Shown: positions 34,283-45,940 of the stretch, piece by piece
How positions within the stretch are numbered: the first letter of the stretch is position 1
How the letters are laid out: the number at the start of each line of letters is the position of its first letter
DNA from: Thinopyrum elongatum
Lineage: Eukaryota > Streptophyta > Magnoliopsida > Poales > Poaceae
Length of the DNA stretch: 64,000 nucleotides
NCBI GenBank assembly: GCA_011799875.1
Contig: CM022303.1
Span: forward strand, 215,170,255 to 215,234,254
Direction of reading: 5' to 3'
Notes under the pieces: generated by a model
Databases searched by the model: none
Told to the model about the DNA's origin: nothing
What the model saw: the letters and a program-made list of their open reading frames with translations, nothing else
Translations under genes and position numbers: made by a program

Positions 34283-37200
34283 TCAGTCGCTGCCATCGGA
34301 CTGCGGCAGGTTGGGGTGGGCGGAGAAGTAGGCGAGGAGACCCAGCAGCGGGGCGTTGATGTAGGTGGTGGGCTCGGACTGCTGGAAGACGGCCCGCGCG
34401 TCGGGAAAGTTGTCGCTGGTGTTGCTGGGCCCGCCCACCACGGCGCCCACGAGCAGGTTCGGGTTGGGCGCGCTGCTGCCATAGTATGCCGCCCCCGCCT
34501 TGCAGCCGATCCGGGCCGGGTGGGCCGACACCGACGGCAGCGAGCTCCCGCGGTGGTGGATGCGCCGCGGGAACCGCTCCCCGTACCCCACCATGTACGA
34601 CATGCGCAGCGGGTTGTCGCCCAGGATGTAGTCCACCTGGCAGAGGAAACCAGGAGTGCGCGTCAGCGTGTCAGTCTGCTTCGCGGCGCGTTTCGGGGAT
34701 GGAAACACGGCGGCGGGTTTCGTGGAGAAGGAAGGAAGCCGACGTACCTGGCGCTTGGCGACGCGGCGGAGGACGACCGGCGAGGCGGAGGTGCCGCCGC
34801 ACGGCACCCGCACGTTGGCGTGGCTGGCGTAGTTGGCGTAGGCGAGCAGCAGGAACGACAGCGACGTCACGTGCTGCATGTTGCTGTTGCCCACCTTGAA
34901 CAGCAGGCCACCTGCGTCCATATTTCACAAGAACGAGTTCAGAAATGTTTCTCCACACGTTGGACTGCATTATACATCAAGATAAATTTTGTGCAAATAT
35001 GACTATGGCTTAGCAATGGCTGGTTCACCTGGTGAGTACTCGATCTGGGGGTGGTTGGAGATGCCGGGGAGGAGGGTGCAGATGAAGTTGTCGGCGTTCA
35101 CCTGGAACGACTTGAAGAACGAGTCCTTGCCCATCAGCACCTCCTGCAGACGGGAACAGCACGGCAGATCCCACTATTAGCGACCAGACTAATTAACCCA
35201 ACACTTCATCGGTAGTACTCCCTCCGTTCCATAATGTAGTGCCTATAGATTTTTTGAAAAATCAAACCTTACAAACTTTGACCAAGTTTGTGGAGAAAAA
35301 CATTTACACTTAGAATGCCAAACATATATTATTAGATTCATCGTAAGATGTATTTTCAAATTTTATATATTTGATATTGTATATATAAATAGCTTTCTCT
35401 ATAAACTTGGTCAAAGTTTGTAAAGTTTGACTTTACAAAAAATTTATAGGCACTACATTACGGAACGGAGGGGTATGATACTATGTGAAAAATGACAGTG
35501 GTTCTGGGCTTCTGGCATATCGCGCTACGATCGAGACCCGTGAGCAACACCACTGAAAAGTCGCCCACAGCGCACTGCCCGACCCCCCCTGTTCGCCTGT
35601 TTTACAGCAGGGCATACGACCCCATGGGTAGACCAGACCGGCCGGGCCAGTGTTACTGACGACTGAGACAAACATACTCGCCTGCCTGCTTTGATCCACT
35701 AACCAACCTATCATGACTGGCAGCACTGATAAAAATATAGGGTAATACTACTCTGCTGCTGAGGCGTTTGATTGATTAACCTATCCAGATAGAATCTGGC
35801 CCCAACCAAGGTCCAGCAGCGTGCGGTGCGAATCTAGGATACGTTCCAATGAGGCACGGGCCCAATAATGTACACATGCTGCGCCAATCTGTACAGCTAG
35901 GCATGTGAATATGTGATGAGCACACTCTGCCACGGTGTGAGTGGCCATCACTGGTCATACGGCCATGTGGAATGCCACATGAACGCCAAGGCAGCCAGAA
36001 AGTGCAGAATGCCTGATTAGTCGGGCCAGAATCGTGTCAGCTCACATGCTGATCCGCCGAACAAGTAGGTATTGATGCATCATAAGCTACAATGGAGAGA
36101 ACGAAGGCATATGCTCAGTCCGCACATATGTTCGATCCCATTGCCTAATTATCCAATAATGTACACTACATGATCATGATCTGCTGGGTTTTGTTATCCT
36201 GGCCTTGGGACAATTGTTCCTCTGACAGTCAATCCAGACAAGAGAATGCAGATCATCACCAACCCAACATGGCGTGCACGTTCAAAGGAATATCTGGTGA
36301 GGATGATGGAGACGTGAAACGCAACGCTTGCTAGTATAGGCTCTACACTAGTAACATGATATCGAGCCGACCTTTTCCTTCTCTTTTAAATTTTGCTTTT
36401 GGGCCCAGCCTAGCACACCCAGCCCCACATGTCTGACGGAGCAAAGTGCAGAGCCCGCGTACAAAGGTTCCCCCCATGGCCGGCCTTCCAGCCCATGCAT
36501 GCGCGAGCAGAGTTGCCCTGCTCTCCTAGCACAGAGAACTCTTCTGGTTTAAAGTACTCACTAATTGCGAGGATGGCACGTCTGGACTTGACGATGGCAT
36601 GCACAGACTGTCATTGCTCGCTGCGGCCACCGAAAAGAAAAGAAAAACTACTAGCACTGGTAATTAAAAGGGCGGGAAGCCGGGCGCATGTGCGCGCCGC
36701 AGGGCAACTAGAGACTAGCGGCGTCGTTGCTCTTGGGTGTACGCAAACTGAGCAGAGCACGAGCAGGGCAGAATCACGCAATGACACACGAGAAGCGGCC
36801 AAAACAGGGTCAGGCATCCCTGCGCCGACGCACTGCCCTAGAGTACCTGACTACACTTCACACTCTACACTATACAATAGGCCAGTATAGCAATGCAGTG
36901 GAGTGGACGTCATGGCTCGTCAGCAACGTGCAAGAGCCAAGTGCTCCTATTGTGTAGTCTGTGTTACACGAAGTACAGTGGTGGTAGTAGTAGAGTGATA
37001 CCCTACTCTAGTCACCAGGAACGTGCATGTAATCTACTACTGTAGTGGCAGAAATGAGGGAGATGTGTACCTTGGAGATGAGGATGTTGATGCCGGCGTG
37101 CTTGTTGTCCCAGCCGAACTCGTTGATGGAGTCGCTGGCGCCGAGCGCCACCTCGTTCTTCTTGATGTAGTCGCGGTACACCCGCTGGCGCGACGCCTTG

Positions 37201-38242
37201 TGCAGCCACGCCGCGCCCCACAGCAGCTCGTCCTGGTACCCGTCGTAGTCGCAGTAGCAGGGGCACACGGCCGAGTACAGGCTGCTGCTGTACGCCCCAC
37301 GGTACTTGTCCGCGAACTCGAACACCTTCACACCCAAAAATAACACCAAACACACCACCCAAAGTCACTCAATCCATCTGCTGCTTGCCATGTTACCTAC
37401 AGCACCACTAATGGAAAAAACGCGTGCTACATCTGCTGTGGCCAACTTTTATAACTTAGCAAAAGAGCTCAAGAGAAACATCGACTTAGCAAAAGAGGTT
37501 CGCTATTTTTGTGAAGGTGGGTGACGGTAGATATTACGGCTGCAGCGACGTGGCAGGGTCATAATGGGCCGGCTTTAATGCACTTTATTTACGAGCAAAC
37601 GGAAAATGGGGAGTGGAGTGGCTATCTTACGGAGATGGCGCGGTCGAGGAGGCGCTTGGAGTAGGCGGGGTCGGCCTCGCGGAAGACGATGGAGCCGGCG
37701 GCGAGGGCGGCGGCGGTCTCGGCGGCGACGTCGGACCCCGGGTGCTGGGGGTCCACCTTGTAGACGGTGCGCGGGGTGTCCATGTCCTCGGGCCGCTCCC
37801 AGCACGAGTGGTCGCGGAAGGCGTCCCCCACCTGCACGTACACCGTGTTGGGCGTCGCCGTCGCCTTCATCAGGTAGTCCGTCGCCCACCGCACCGCTGC
37901 CCGGGCCTCCCCGCCGTGCGACCCGAAGTTCTTGCCGAAGTCGATGAGCCCCCACGACATGAGCGTCGTCGTGAACGCCATCGGGAACCCGAACTTGACG
38001 TTGTCGCCCGCGTCGTAGTACCCGCCCGTCAGGTCCACCCCCGCGGCGGCGCCGTCGTTGAGCGCGGAGTCGCGGCGCCAGCGGACGCGCTGGTCGGGCG
38101 GGAGGCGGCCGGACCGCTGGCCCTCGAAGAAGAGGATGCTCTTGTGGAGGGCGTCGCCGTAGTTGTGCTGGGCCACGGCCGCCGTCGACAGGAGCAGCAG
38201 CATTGCCGCAGCCACCCCCATTGCCTTCGCTGGCGACGCCAT
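34283..38242 (-). CDS. Secreted endo-beta-1,4-glucanase, glycoside hydrolase family 9
   Basis: It hydrolyses beta-1,4-glucan (cellulose and related wall polymers) in the apoplast. Exons on the minus strand: 38242-37631, 37325-37071, 35143-35029, 34911-34748, 34636-34283; all four introns have GT-AG borders and the phases fit, giving 499 residues. The N-terminus has a signal peptide with an AVA cleavage site (about residue 24), then [11 protein letters not shown]9 signatures are present: YYDAGDN (Asp77, Asp80), the His motif RIHHRG (His410), and [17 protein letters not shown] with Asp461 and the general acid Glu470. There is no membrane anchor or C-terminal cellulose-binding module, so it is a class B secreted type. 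The start is the only ATG before the signal peptide. No defect seen. Confidence 0.93.
35144..37070 (-). other. Large intron 2 of the GH9 gene
   Basis: A 1927-bp intron containing a Stowaway MITE (35218-35473). The rest has no other recognised gene. Confidence 0.8.
35218..35473. mobile_element. Stowaway MITE in GH9 intron 2
   Basis: 256 bp, flanked by TA on both sides. Ends CTCCCTCCGTTCCATAATG and, inverted, CCCCTCCGTTCCGTAATG, followed by matching TAGTGCCTATA subterminal repeats. Confidence 0.92.
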
Positions 38243-38364
38243 TGCTAAAGCTAAGCTTCTCCGCCTCCGGTGTTGATGGGTGGCAGTTTAGTTGGTTGGC
38301 GCTGTGTGTGTGTGCGGCGGTTCGGGCGCTGGACTGCTGCTGCAGTGGAGTGGCGAGGCCGAGG

Positions 38365-38372
38365 ATTTAATA
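38365..38372 (-). promoter_or_regulatory. TATA-like box of the GH9 gene
   Basis: The minus strand reads TATTAAAT 123 bp before the ATG; position and sequence suit a grass core promoter. Confidence 0.5.
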
Positions 38373-38525
38373 GGGGAGGACACCGGCCGGGGTGGCGAGG
38401 TTTAATGGCATGTGAGGCGAGGCTCCATGTGAGGCTGAGCCAGAGGGGGAATGGAATGCTGGGGACGGAGCCAGTCGCCACGCGACACGTGTGCGTGGCA
38501 GCGTTGCGGCGCCCGGGGCGAGGAC

Positions 38526-38942
38526 GGGCCTGTTTGTTTCAGCTCTGGGAGCAGTTTTTTGACTTGGAAAAAGCTGAAACTGAAATAAACAGCTATTTTA
38601 GAACAGTTGTGGAACCACAACCTAAAATTGTTTCGGGCTATTTTCAGTGTAACAGCCCAAAGCACGTCTCGGGGTACTTCACAGCCAAAGCTGTTTCCCT
38701 AGCCCCTGTGCTTTTGGCGTTTGGTCGTAATTATGTCATAAATGTCGCCGCAGGCACGGCCTATCTCTCCCTTCGCCCCCTCCTCCTGAAACATAGAGTT
38801 TTCACCAGCCCACAGTCGTTTCTACAGCTACGTTGTCAAACAGCTAACCTTCACTGCAGCTGTTTTCTCAGCACAGCAGTTTTGCCAGCACAACAAGTTC
38901 ACAGTTGAATGTGTCGAAACTGAAGCTCAAACAAACACAGCC
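38526..38942. mobile_element. TIR DNA-transposon MITE upstream of the GH9 gene
   Basis: About 417 bp. The ends are imperfect inverted repeats, GGGCCTGTTTGTTTCAGC (left) and GCTGTGTTTGTTTGAGC (right, inverted), of hAT/Harbinger style. The flanks CGAGGAC and CGACGAC are only a weak duplication candidate, so the superfamily is uncertain. No coding capacity. Confidence 0.6.
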
Positions 38943-39297
38943 GACGACGGCCACTTCGGTGGAACTGGTCCTTGTGGACGTTCGTGGTTGCTTCCGGTGG
39001 CAACGAAGGGCTATTGCCATTTGGGAGCACAAAAGTGGTGTACCAAACCCTCAGAAATGGCTGTCTTGGGACCGATCGATATAACTTTTCTTGTAATCTC
39101 GACGGCTGTCCATAATACCTATATTCACGTGCAATCATTGGTTCACAACCTTGCAACATTTTGGACGCAAAGAAACAATAAAAGCAAATTTTAAACCTAC
39201 TACTACCAAGGATGAAGCACCAGTGCAATTTTTACGCAACTACCTAATTCCACATTTCAAAACCCCAAAGATGCACAATAAATCATCATTAGACTTA
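38943..39297. other. Intergenic spacer
   Basis: No gene or recognised element. Confidence 0.35.
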
Positions 39298-39437
39298 GGG
39301 CCTGTTCGGCAGCTCTCCGCTCCACTCCTGGAGCGGCCGGAGCGGGAGCTGCCCGCAGCCTATTTTCGTGGAGTGGCCAAAGTGGCGCTCTGTGTACTCC
39401 CGTATTTTGCGGAGCTAGGTGAGTGCCAAACAGGCCC
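39298..39437. mobile_element. Tourist/Harbinger MITE
   Basis: 140 bp flanked by TTA (39295-39297 and 39438-39440). Terminal inverted repeats GGGCCTGTTCGGCA (left) and GGGCCTGTTTGGCA (right, inverted). Confidence 0.88.
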
Positions 39438-39440
39438 TTA

Positions 39441-40362
39441 GCAACGCAAGTGGGCAAAAATAATTTCATGATAATGTCATAACCGATATTTGGAAGAAAT
39501 ATGTGTTGGAGAAAATAGAGGATCCAAAATAGTCATTACAAGTGTTACCGAATTTCGCATGAAATGCCTTCATAATATAACTCATGCGCTCGGGGATGAC
39601 AGTGGGGTGAGATCATCTTGATCGCCCCGGTAAATTTCATAAGGTTAGACCGGTTAGTCTATGTATGCTACGTAGTACTATAATACCCCGTTTGGATCAT
39701 AAAACTAAGCAGATAATTTTATAAATTGGAAATAAAGACGATAAACATTGGTTGTTAGGTTGAAAATAAATCAGAATTGGAATTGTAGCCCAATTCCAAA
39801 TGGATTAGTGGGCAACTAGAATATGTGCACCTCAATTAAATGATTAGAGATCTGAATTTGGTGGAAATGACCAAGCCACCTCATACTCATGTATGTATGC
39901 GCATAAAAATATGGTATTACATTATATTTTAAATTTAAATTGTAATAGAGAAATAAATTTATGTTTCGGTAATATAAGTACTAATATATAATCAATATTA
40001 AGAATATATTGTTATCTTTACAACATGCGCAAAAAGAATACAAAACATGATTTTATTCATACATAAATATTTTTTGTAATAGTGATAAACAATATAATTA
40101 TATGTAATTACAAGATCATGTGGACATTATTACATACACAGATAAATTTACATATATTCTGTAAAATACTACTACATACTTGTAAATATCTAATATAATA
40201 TAATAAATAGTAATATAATCCATGATTATGAATTACATAGTAGAAAATATATAGTGTTATAACATATATGGTCAATTACTTTAATATAAACTACGTATTA
40301 GATATGCACACACATTTGTACATACAACAATTTCGCTATGATGCTCCCTCTGTAAAAAAATA
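39441..40362. other. AT-rich intergenic sequence
   Basis: Strongly A/T-rich with many ATATAT stretches from about 39900. No gene; possibly an old transposon that I cannot classify. Confidence 0.35.
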
Positions 40363-40766
40363 CTACCTATGTTCCACAAAGTAGTGCGTATAGAGTTTTT
40401 GAAAAATCAGACTTTAACCAAGTTTGTATAGAAAAACATATACATCTGGAATACCAAAATACACACCATTAGATACATCACGAGGCTGTCTCATTTTCCT
40501 TAATGGAGAGGGCACTGGTTTTTTGCATAGGATTATTCTATCTTTTCAGTCCTGTAATATCGATGTTTACGTGGCTTGTAACTGAATCTTTATGTTACTA
40601 ATGAGACACGTATTACTATGCAGAAAAAAAATCACGAGACGTACATTCATATTATATGCATTTGGTATTGTAGATATAAATAGTTTTCTTTATAAACGTG
40701 GTCAAAATTTGTAAAGTTTGACTTTTCAAAAAATCTAAAAAATCTTATATTTCTTTACAAAGGGAG
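40363..40766. mobile_element. Stowaway MITE carrying a retroposon insert
   Basis: TA on both sides; ends CTACCTATGTTCCACAAAG (left) and CTCCCTTTGTAAAGAAAT (right, inverted). Its middle is split by a short retroposon at 40485-40630, so the original MITE was about 250 bp. Confidence 0.8.
40485..40630 (+). mobile_element. Short polyadenylated retroposon (LINE tail-like) in the MITE
   Basis: 146 bp ending in a run of A and flanked by ATCACGAG on both sides (40477-40484 and 40631-40638). The A-tail and 7-8 bp duplication indicate target-primed insertion, probably a 5'-truncated LINE tail. Confidence 0.75.
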
Positions 40767-41200
40767 TACTCCTATTTTGCACATGTCTCTAGTATTTTAG
40801 CTACTTTTCTTGTACATATGTAACAATACGTACACAAATACACGAGTGCGCTAACTCAAATGCTTCGAAATGATGAGCCAAACAAAATTTAAATTCACGT
40901 TACAACTCTGTTGTGCAATTATACTACAAGACAAACACCTGAATTGAAATTGATTTCCAATTCCATCTCTTTTTTATTTAGCATACTAGTGAATCCCATT
41001 TACCAAGTTGAATTTGGTGATCTGAACCGACTTCGAATCATTCAAAAGAAGGTGTCCCTCCGTCACTGCGTCAAGCTCGAACCCTACCACGTTGTCGCCC
41101 CACCAATGTCGTCATCGTGAATGCCATCTCTATTGCAGAGGTGATTTGAATGCTCGTGTTAATTTAGAGGCAAAAAGTGACGGGTTCTAATAATAAACTA
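40767..41200. other. Spacer between two Stowaway elements
   Basis: No gene recognised. Confidence 0.35.
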
Positions 41201-41253
41201 CTCCCTCTGTCCCACAATATAAGACGTTTTTGCAAGCTATGGGATGGAGGGAG
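41201..41253. mobile_element. Minimal Stowaway (53 bp)
   Basis: CTCCCTCTGTCCCACAATAT to CCATCCCTCC-type end with TA on both sides (41199-41200 and 41254-41255). Almost only the terminal repeats remain. Confidence 0.75.
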
Positions 41254-41255
41254 TA

Positions 41256-42966
41256 TATTTTTCGGAACTGCTCCGCACATGACAAACTCTTGACGATTTG
41301 TTCACGGCTAAAGAATACAACATCTGTTTTTCAGCTTTGGACAAGATTCTGCCACTGGATGTAATCATTATCCGCAAATCGTCCAAATATTTGTCGTCCA
41401 CATAGCACTGCTCTATTTTTTTTTGTCTAACATATAAATGGAAGGAGGAAGAGACGTGAGCAAAATTTCGTACGGCAAGGACCAGGAAGAAAACATTTAG
41501 TTGGTCCATCATTAGTTGGTGGCGTTGGTTAAATATACTGTAGGAAAAATGGCTGCTCTTGCAACAATGTATATTCAGATAACATATGTTTTGCTGGTTG
41601 CACTGTTTTTTGTGTGTGTGATTATTGTCTACTTCCCCATTTTCGTGTCAAAAATCTTGTTTCAAGCGACAATTGTGGTATTGGATCGAACACATATTTG
41701 AAAAATCATGGCATCAATAAAAATGGGGGCGTGGCTACATGTAAGTCGTTCGAAAATTTGAACTGGGCCAGTCGATTTGGGGCAATCAATTTGAGCCATT
41801 GGATGATAAACGAACGGCGATGCTCACGTATTCTTCCTCCAGCCGGCTTCCCCCTGGAAACAGATCCGGCCGGCGGTGCTCCCTCCCGCCTCGCCGCACC
41901 GCCCTCCACCGAACCTCCCCCACCGCTGGTCTTGCCGCCGCCCCCCGGCCATCCCTCTAAGTCCGGCGATTACCCAAAAAACTGCGGCAAAGCAGCACCC
42001 CACCCCGCCACCCTAAGATAGATAGTGGGGTGCTTCTCCGGTGAATCTGCACTGCACCCACCTGCCACTCTAAGATAGATGGTGGGGGTGTTCTTCCCAG
42101 GCGCTTGCGGCCTCCTTCTTCATCTCCAACGCTTCTCTTCTTCCTTCTCAAATCGACTGCCCCAAAATTCGACTGTCAGTCTACTGGCATTTAGCTACTG
42201 TGATAAAAAATGAGTGTTCATCTTCGATATTGATGAATAAAAATTGCTTCTCTTCGTGCAGTCGTACCCATCATGAACGCCATCGGTGCCGCGAAGCAAG
42301 TAACTAAACGCCGCCGGCCGGTTCATGGACGGGGCGTAGCACGGGAAGAGCCGAAAGCAGTGCTGTCCCGGAGCCTAGCCTGGGGCAGCATCAACAGGAT
42401 GTGACGGGACGAGGGGAGGGGAGGGCCCCCGGCGCCGGCGAACTCACGTGCCATCGGCGGAGGTGATCGAAAGTGATAGGAGGAGGGGGCGTGGGCAGGC
42501 ATGTTACTTTAGGACGATATCGGTCCATACAGGAGCACGTACCTGCGCATGGCCGTAGCGACATTAGCGGGTGCCGTCGTGGGGTGGGCGGCGTCGATCG
42601 ATGCGGCGCTGAGCTGATCAGCAGCATCGCTCGTCATCCGGGCTTGCCCGTGCGGTGGTTGGCAATTGCATGTACTCGTGCGCCGGTGAGTCGGTAACTG
42701 CTGCTGCTGTAGCAGTAGCGTGCAGTACTGGGAGATATTTATTTTTATTTTTATTTTTTTGCGGATTCAGTACTGGGAGATATGCTTGCCCTGCCGTAAC
42801 CATGAGCCAGATGTGCTAGTGGGACGGCAGTCGTCCATGCCCCGCGTTAAATGGTGGGAGACGTGTAGTACTTGTTTCTAAATATGGGCTGCAGCTCCTA
42901 CCGTGTACCACTGCTTGTTTGATTTAGACTCTGTCACCAGTATGGTTACACATGGGTGGGTTATCC
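41256..42966. other. Intergenic region without recognised gene
   Basis: AT-rich to 41720, then GC-rich. It holds two small repeats noted separately: a ~57-bp spaced near-repeat around TAAGATAGAT (42001-42095) and 16-bp direct repeats around a T-rich tract (42723-42783). No reading frame resembles a known protein. Confidence 0.35.
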
Positions 42967-42975
42967 GAACAGCTA

Positions 42976-45201
42976 GGGGTAATATCAACGGGAGTCATAT
43001 AACTTGCGCTCGATGTTCAGTTTAATGCTAAAACTTTAAAAATACGAATTTGTGGTCATCCAACTTGCGTTCTTGTGCAAATACGGTCACTTTGCTCGTA
43101 TTCAAACATACCATGAGTCTATGTGCCACGCCAGTGTGGCTATGGCCCACTGTCAGTGACTGGAAAAGCTGGGGCAACGCGTGTGTGTTTTGTTTTTGCT
43201 GAAGCACGCCATGTTCTATACTTAATTAAGAAAAGCTGCTGCGGGAAATGAGAATAAGAAAAGGTCAGGGAGGTATTCGATCTCTCGACCTTGTACACAG
43301 GCATGAAATAGCCAACCACTGCACCATCTACATGTTTATGCGAACACGGAGATACACATATCTTTATATTGGGCGCAGTTTTTCTCTTCTAGATTCGTAT
43401 TTTCTCGGGTTCAGCAAGAAAAACAGTCTCAGAAAAATATTGATTTTTTGTTGAAAGAGACCACCTGCCCAACAGAATTGCCAGAAAAGACCCCCTCCGG
43501 ATGAAATTGTCAAAAAAGACCCCCTCGGCTGTGGCGGCAGGCGCGGCAGGCGACACGTGGCACCTGCCGCCACACCGGGTGGTGGCAACACTGTTCACGT
43601 ACTGTTCACACGGGGGGACGATTTTCGCACGGCAGAACGGAAAACGGGCGCGAGTGAACAGTGCTGCCGCCTACGGGTGTGGCGGCAGCACTGTTCATCA
43701 CTGGTGAACAGTATTTTCGAAAAAGTAAAAAAAAAAAGCAGAAAAATTCAAAAAAATCTGAAATTTTTTTGGCATAAAAGACGATCGAGTGTTCTAAGTG
43801 GGTGCAAAATTTTAGATTTTTTTGAATTTTTCTGTTTTTTTTTACTTTTTCGAAATTACTGTTCACCAGTGATGAACAGTGCTGCCGCCACACCCGTAGG
43901 CGGCATCACTGTTCGCTCGTGCTCGTTTCCGTTCTGCCGTGCGAAAATCGTCCCCCTCGTGTGAACAGTGCGTGAACAGTGTTGCCGCCACCGGGTGTGA
44001 CAGCAGGTGCCACGTGTCGCCTGCCGCTCCTGCCGCCACGGCCGAGGGGGTCTTTTCTGGCAATTCTGTTGGGCAGGTGGTCTCTTTCGACAAAAAATCA
44101 AAAATATTGGCTATTTTCGCCAAGAAAATCAAATTAAAAAATCGCGTCAAAATACAAAACTTTTCTTCGAGCGAGATTTTTTTATCTCCTTTTATTTTTC
44201 AAAAGGGGCTTCCTATTACAGTACTCGGCTCAACTCCTCTCTCATAGAAGGTTGCAAGTTCAATTCATTGTTGCAGCGCCGAGACCATTTTTTAAAATGA
44301 GCATGAATAACGTCAAAAAAATATTTCACAATACAGGGAATAGAACCACAGACTCTACCACTAAGCTAACTACGGCATTCTGATATTGTATGCATACAGA
44401 AGGTATTATATTTAACATAGTTTCTGTAGTTTAAATTCAAAAAATTTGGGTGATAACATTTTTTTCTGGGGGCCATCGAAATTTCTGGAAATAGATCAGT
44501 TATTTGAATTTTGGTCCAGGAGAAAAAACCTGAATACGAGTAGCTGTCGTGATCCGAAGATAAAACTAATGTTTCTATTTATAGACACTAACATGTAGCT
44601 GGTGGAACTGCCTCTTTTTACTGCAAAATTATTCTTGTGCCCTGGTTAGGAACTTAAATTACTCCTGCGCCTGGGTTACAAACTTCTGATTGATCTACTG
44701 AGGTGGGCCATGTGTAGATCAGCGTAATTACCTGGTTAGTTTAATCCGTTGTTAGTATCTCACTGATTAACCGAGTCAGTCTTTTGTGTGTAATTAAATA
44801 AATTTTAGTTGTGCACGTTCAGCATGAACCAGCATTGGTGGAATGGGTGTACATCTGAGTGTTTAATTAATTAACAGGTCATGTGTTGAAAACCCATCTG
44901 CCCAAACTATTTTTCATTATATTTCATGGTTTTTTTGCGTAGTTAAATAAATAGCGATGGAGTTTTCTGCAAAAAAAATGGCTTGCTACTGCCACCCAAC
45001 GTCTTCTGCACTCCCATTTACTGATAGGTGGGCCGCCCCAGGCTGGCGTGCCACGTGAGCAGGGCATACGGCTGTATACGAGCGAAGTGACAGTATTTGC
45101 ACAAGAACACAAGTTGGATGACCAAAAATCCATATTTTTAAAGTTTTAACACCAAACTGAACATCAAACACAAGTTTTATGACTCCAGATGATATTACCT
45201 G
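42976..45201. mobile_element. Non-autonomous Mutator-like element with long inverted repeats
   Basis: 2226 bp. Left end GGGGTAATATCAACGGGAGT and right end (inverted) CAGGTAATATCATCTGGAGT start inverted repeats of about 170 bp or more (shared TTCAGTTT, AACTTTAAAAATA, GGTCATCCAACTTG, TTCTTGTGCAAATAC). Flanks GAACAGCTA (42967-42975) and GAACAACTA (45202-45210) form a 9-bp duplication with one mismatch. No transposase is encoded. It hosts the foldback element 43442-44099. Confidence 0.85.
43442..44099. mobile_element. 658-bp foldback element with 9-bp target duplication
   Basis: The two arms, about 43442-43755 and 43797-44099, are near-perfect inverted copies (for example GATTTTTTGTTGAAAGAGAC against GATTTTTTGTCGAAAGAGAC) around a ~45-base loop. 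AAAAATATT occurs on both sides (43433-43441 and 44100-44108), a perfect 9-bp duplication that points to Mutator-type transposition. The arms contain repeated TGAACAGT and GCCGCC motifs. No protein is encoded; transcripts would form a long hairpin. Confidence 0.9.
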
Positions 45202-45503
45202 GAACAACTACTGCTGGTGCGTTGTTTTCTGAACTTTTACGAGAACTTGTCCTGCAAAATCTCTGTTTCTAACGTCCAACATTGTAAAACCGAGCAGAGG
45301 AGACGGCGGCCCATACCACCCACATACTCTATGCCCGATTGCTCGTCACGTATGGATGGAGCCGCCGGTGCCACTTGATGCAGGCGGCAGTAACTGTGGC
45401 CGTTATCGATAGGCGAGCCGTTAAAGCCTGGAGGCGAGGCGAGGACAGCGGGAAGCGGCAGACCACCGGCCTAGTAGAGAGAGAGAGGCGTACGGGGCGG
45501 TAA
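45202..45503. other. Spacer between MULE and Harbinger-like element
   Basis: No gene; includes a GAGAGAGAG run near 45477. Confidence 0.35.
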
Positions 45504-45940
45504 GACCAACTCCAACGTGCGACCCCATTCTGTCCAACGCGCGGCAGCAACGGACCATCATCCGTTTTATGTCCGCTTTTGATTCATTTCCGGTCCAAGT
45601 TTAGATCAAGTTTACGACCGAACGGACACGCGCGGATGGTGCGTGGCGCCTGCCCATGTCCTCCCTTGGCCCGCCCGCCGGGGACGCATACCTCCCTTTT
45701 TCTCCCCCCGCTCCTGTTGCACCATCGCCACTCTCGTCCCTCGCCGCCGCCGCCGGCATTGCCGATGTGCAGCTCGGCCGCGCGCTCGTCTCAACCCTTG
45801 TCGCAACCCCCGTTCCCTCAACGCCCTCGAGCTACCCAACCACGACCACCTGATTTGCGCACCCGACGGTCGGATTTGCAGCGGATTCGGCCGGACTTGA
45901 GCTCGCCGGGCACCGGACCGGAAGGCCCCGGCAAGGCCGC

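Noticed and set aside
34316..38248. Long plus-strand frames over the GH9 gene
   Set aside because: GC-rich antisense shadows of GH9 exons; the minus strand has all GH9 signatures and splice sites.
38526..38942. Firm hAT assignment by 8-bp duplication
   Set aside because: The flanks match only 6 of 7 bases, so I kept it as an unspecified TIR element.
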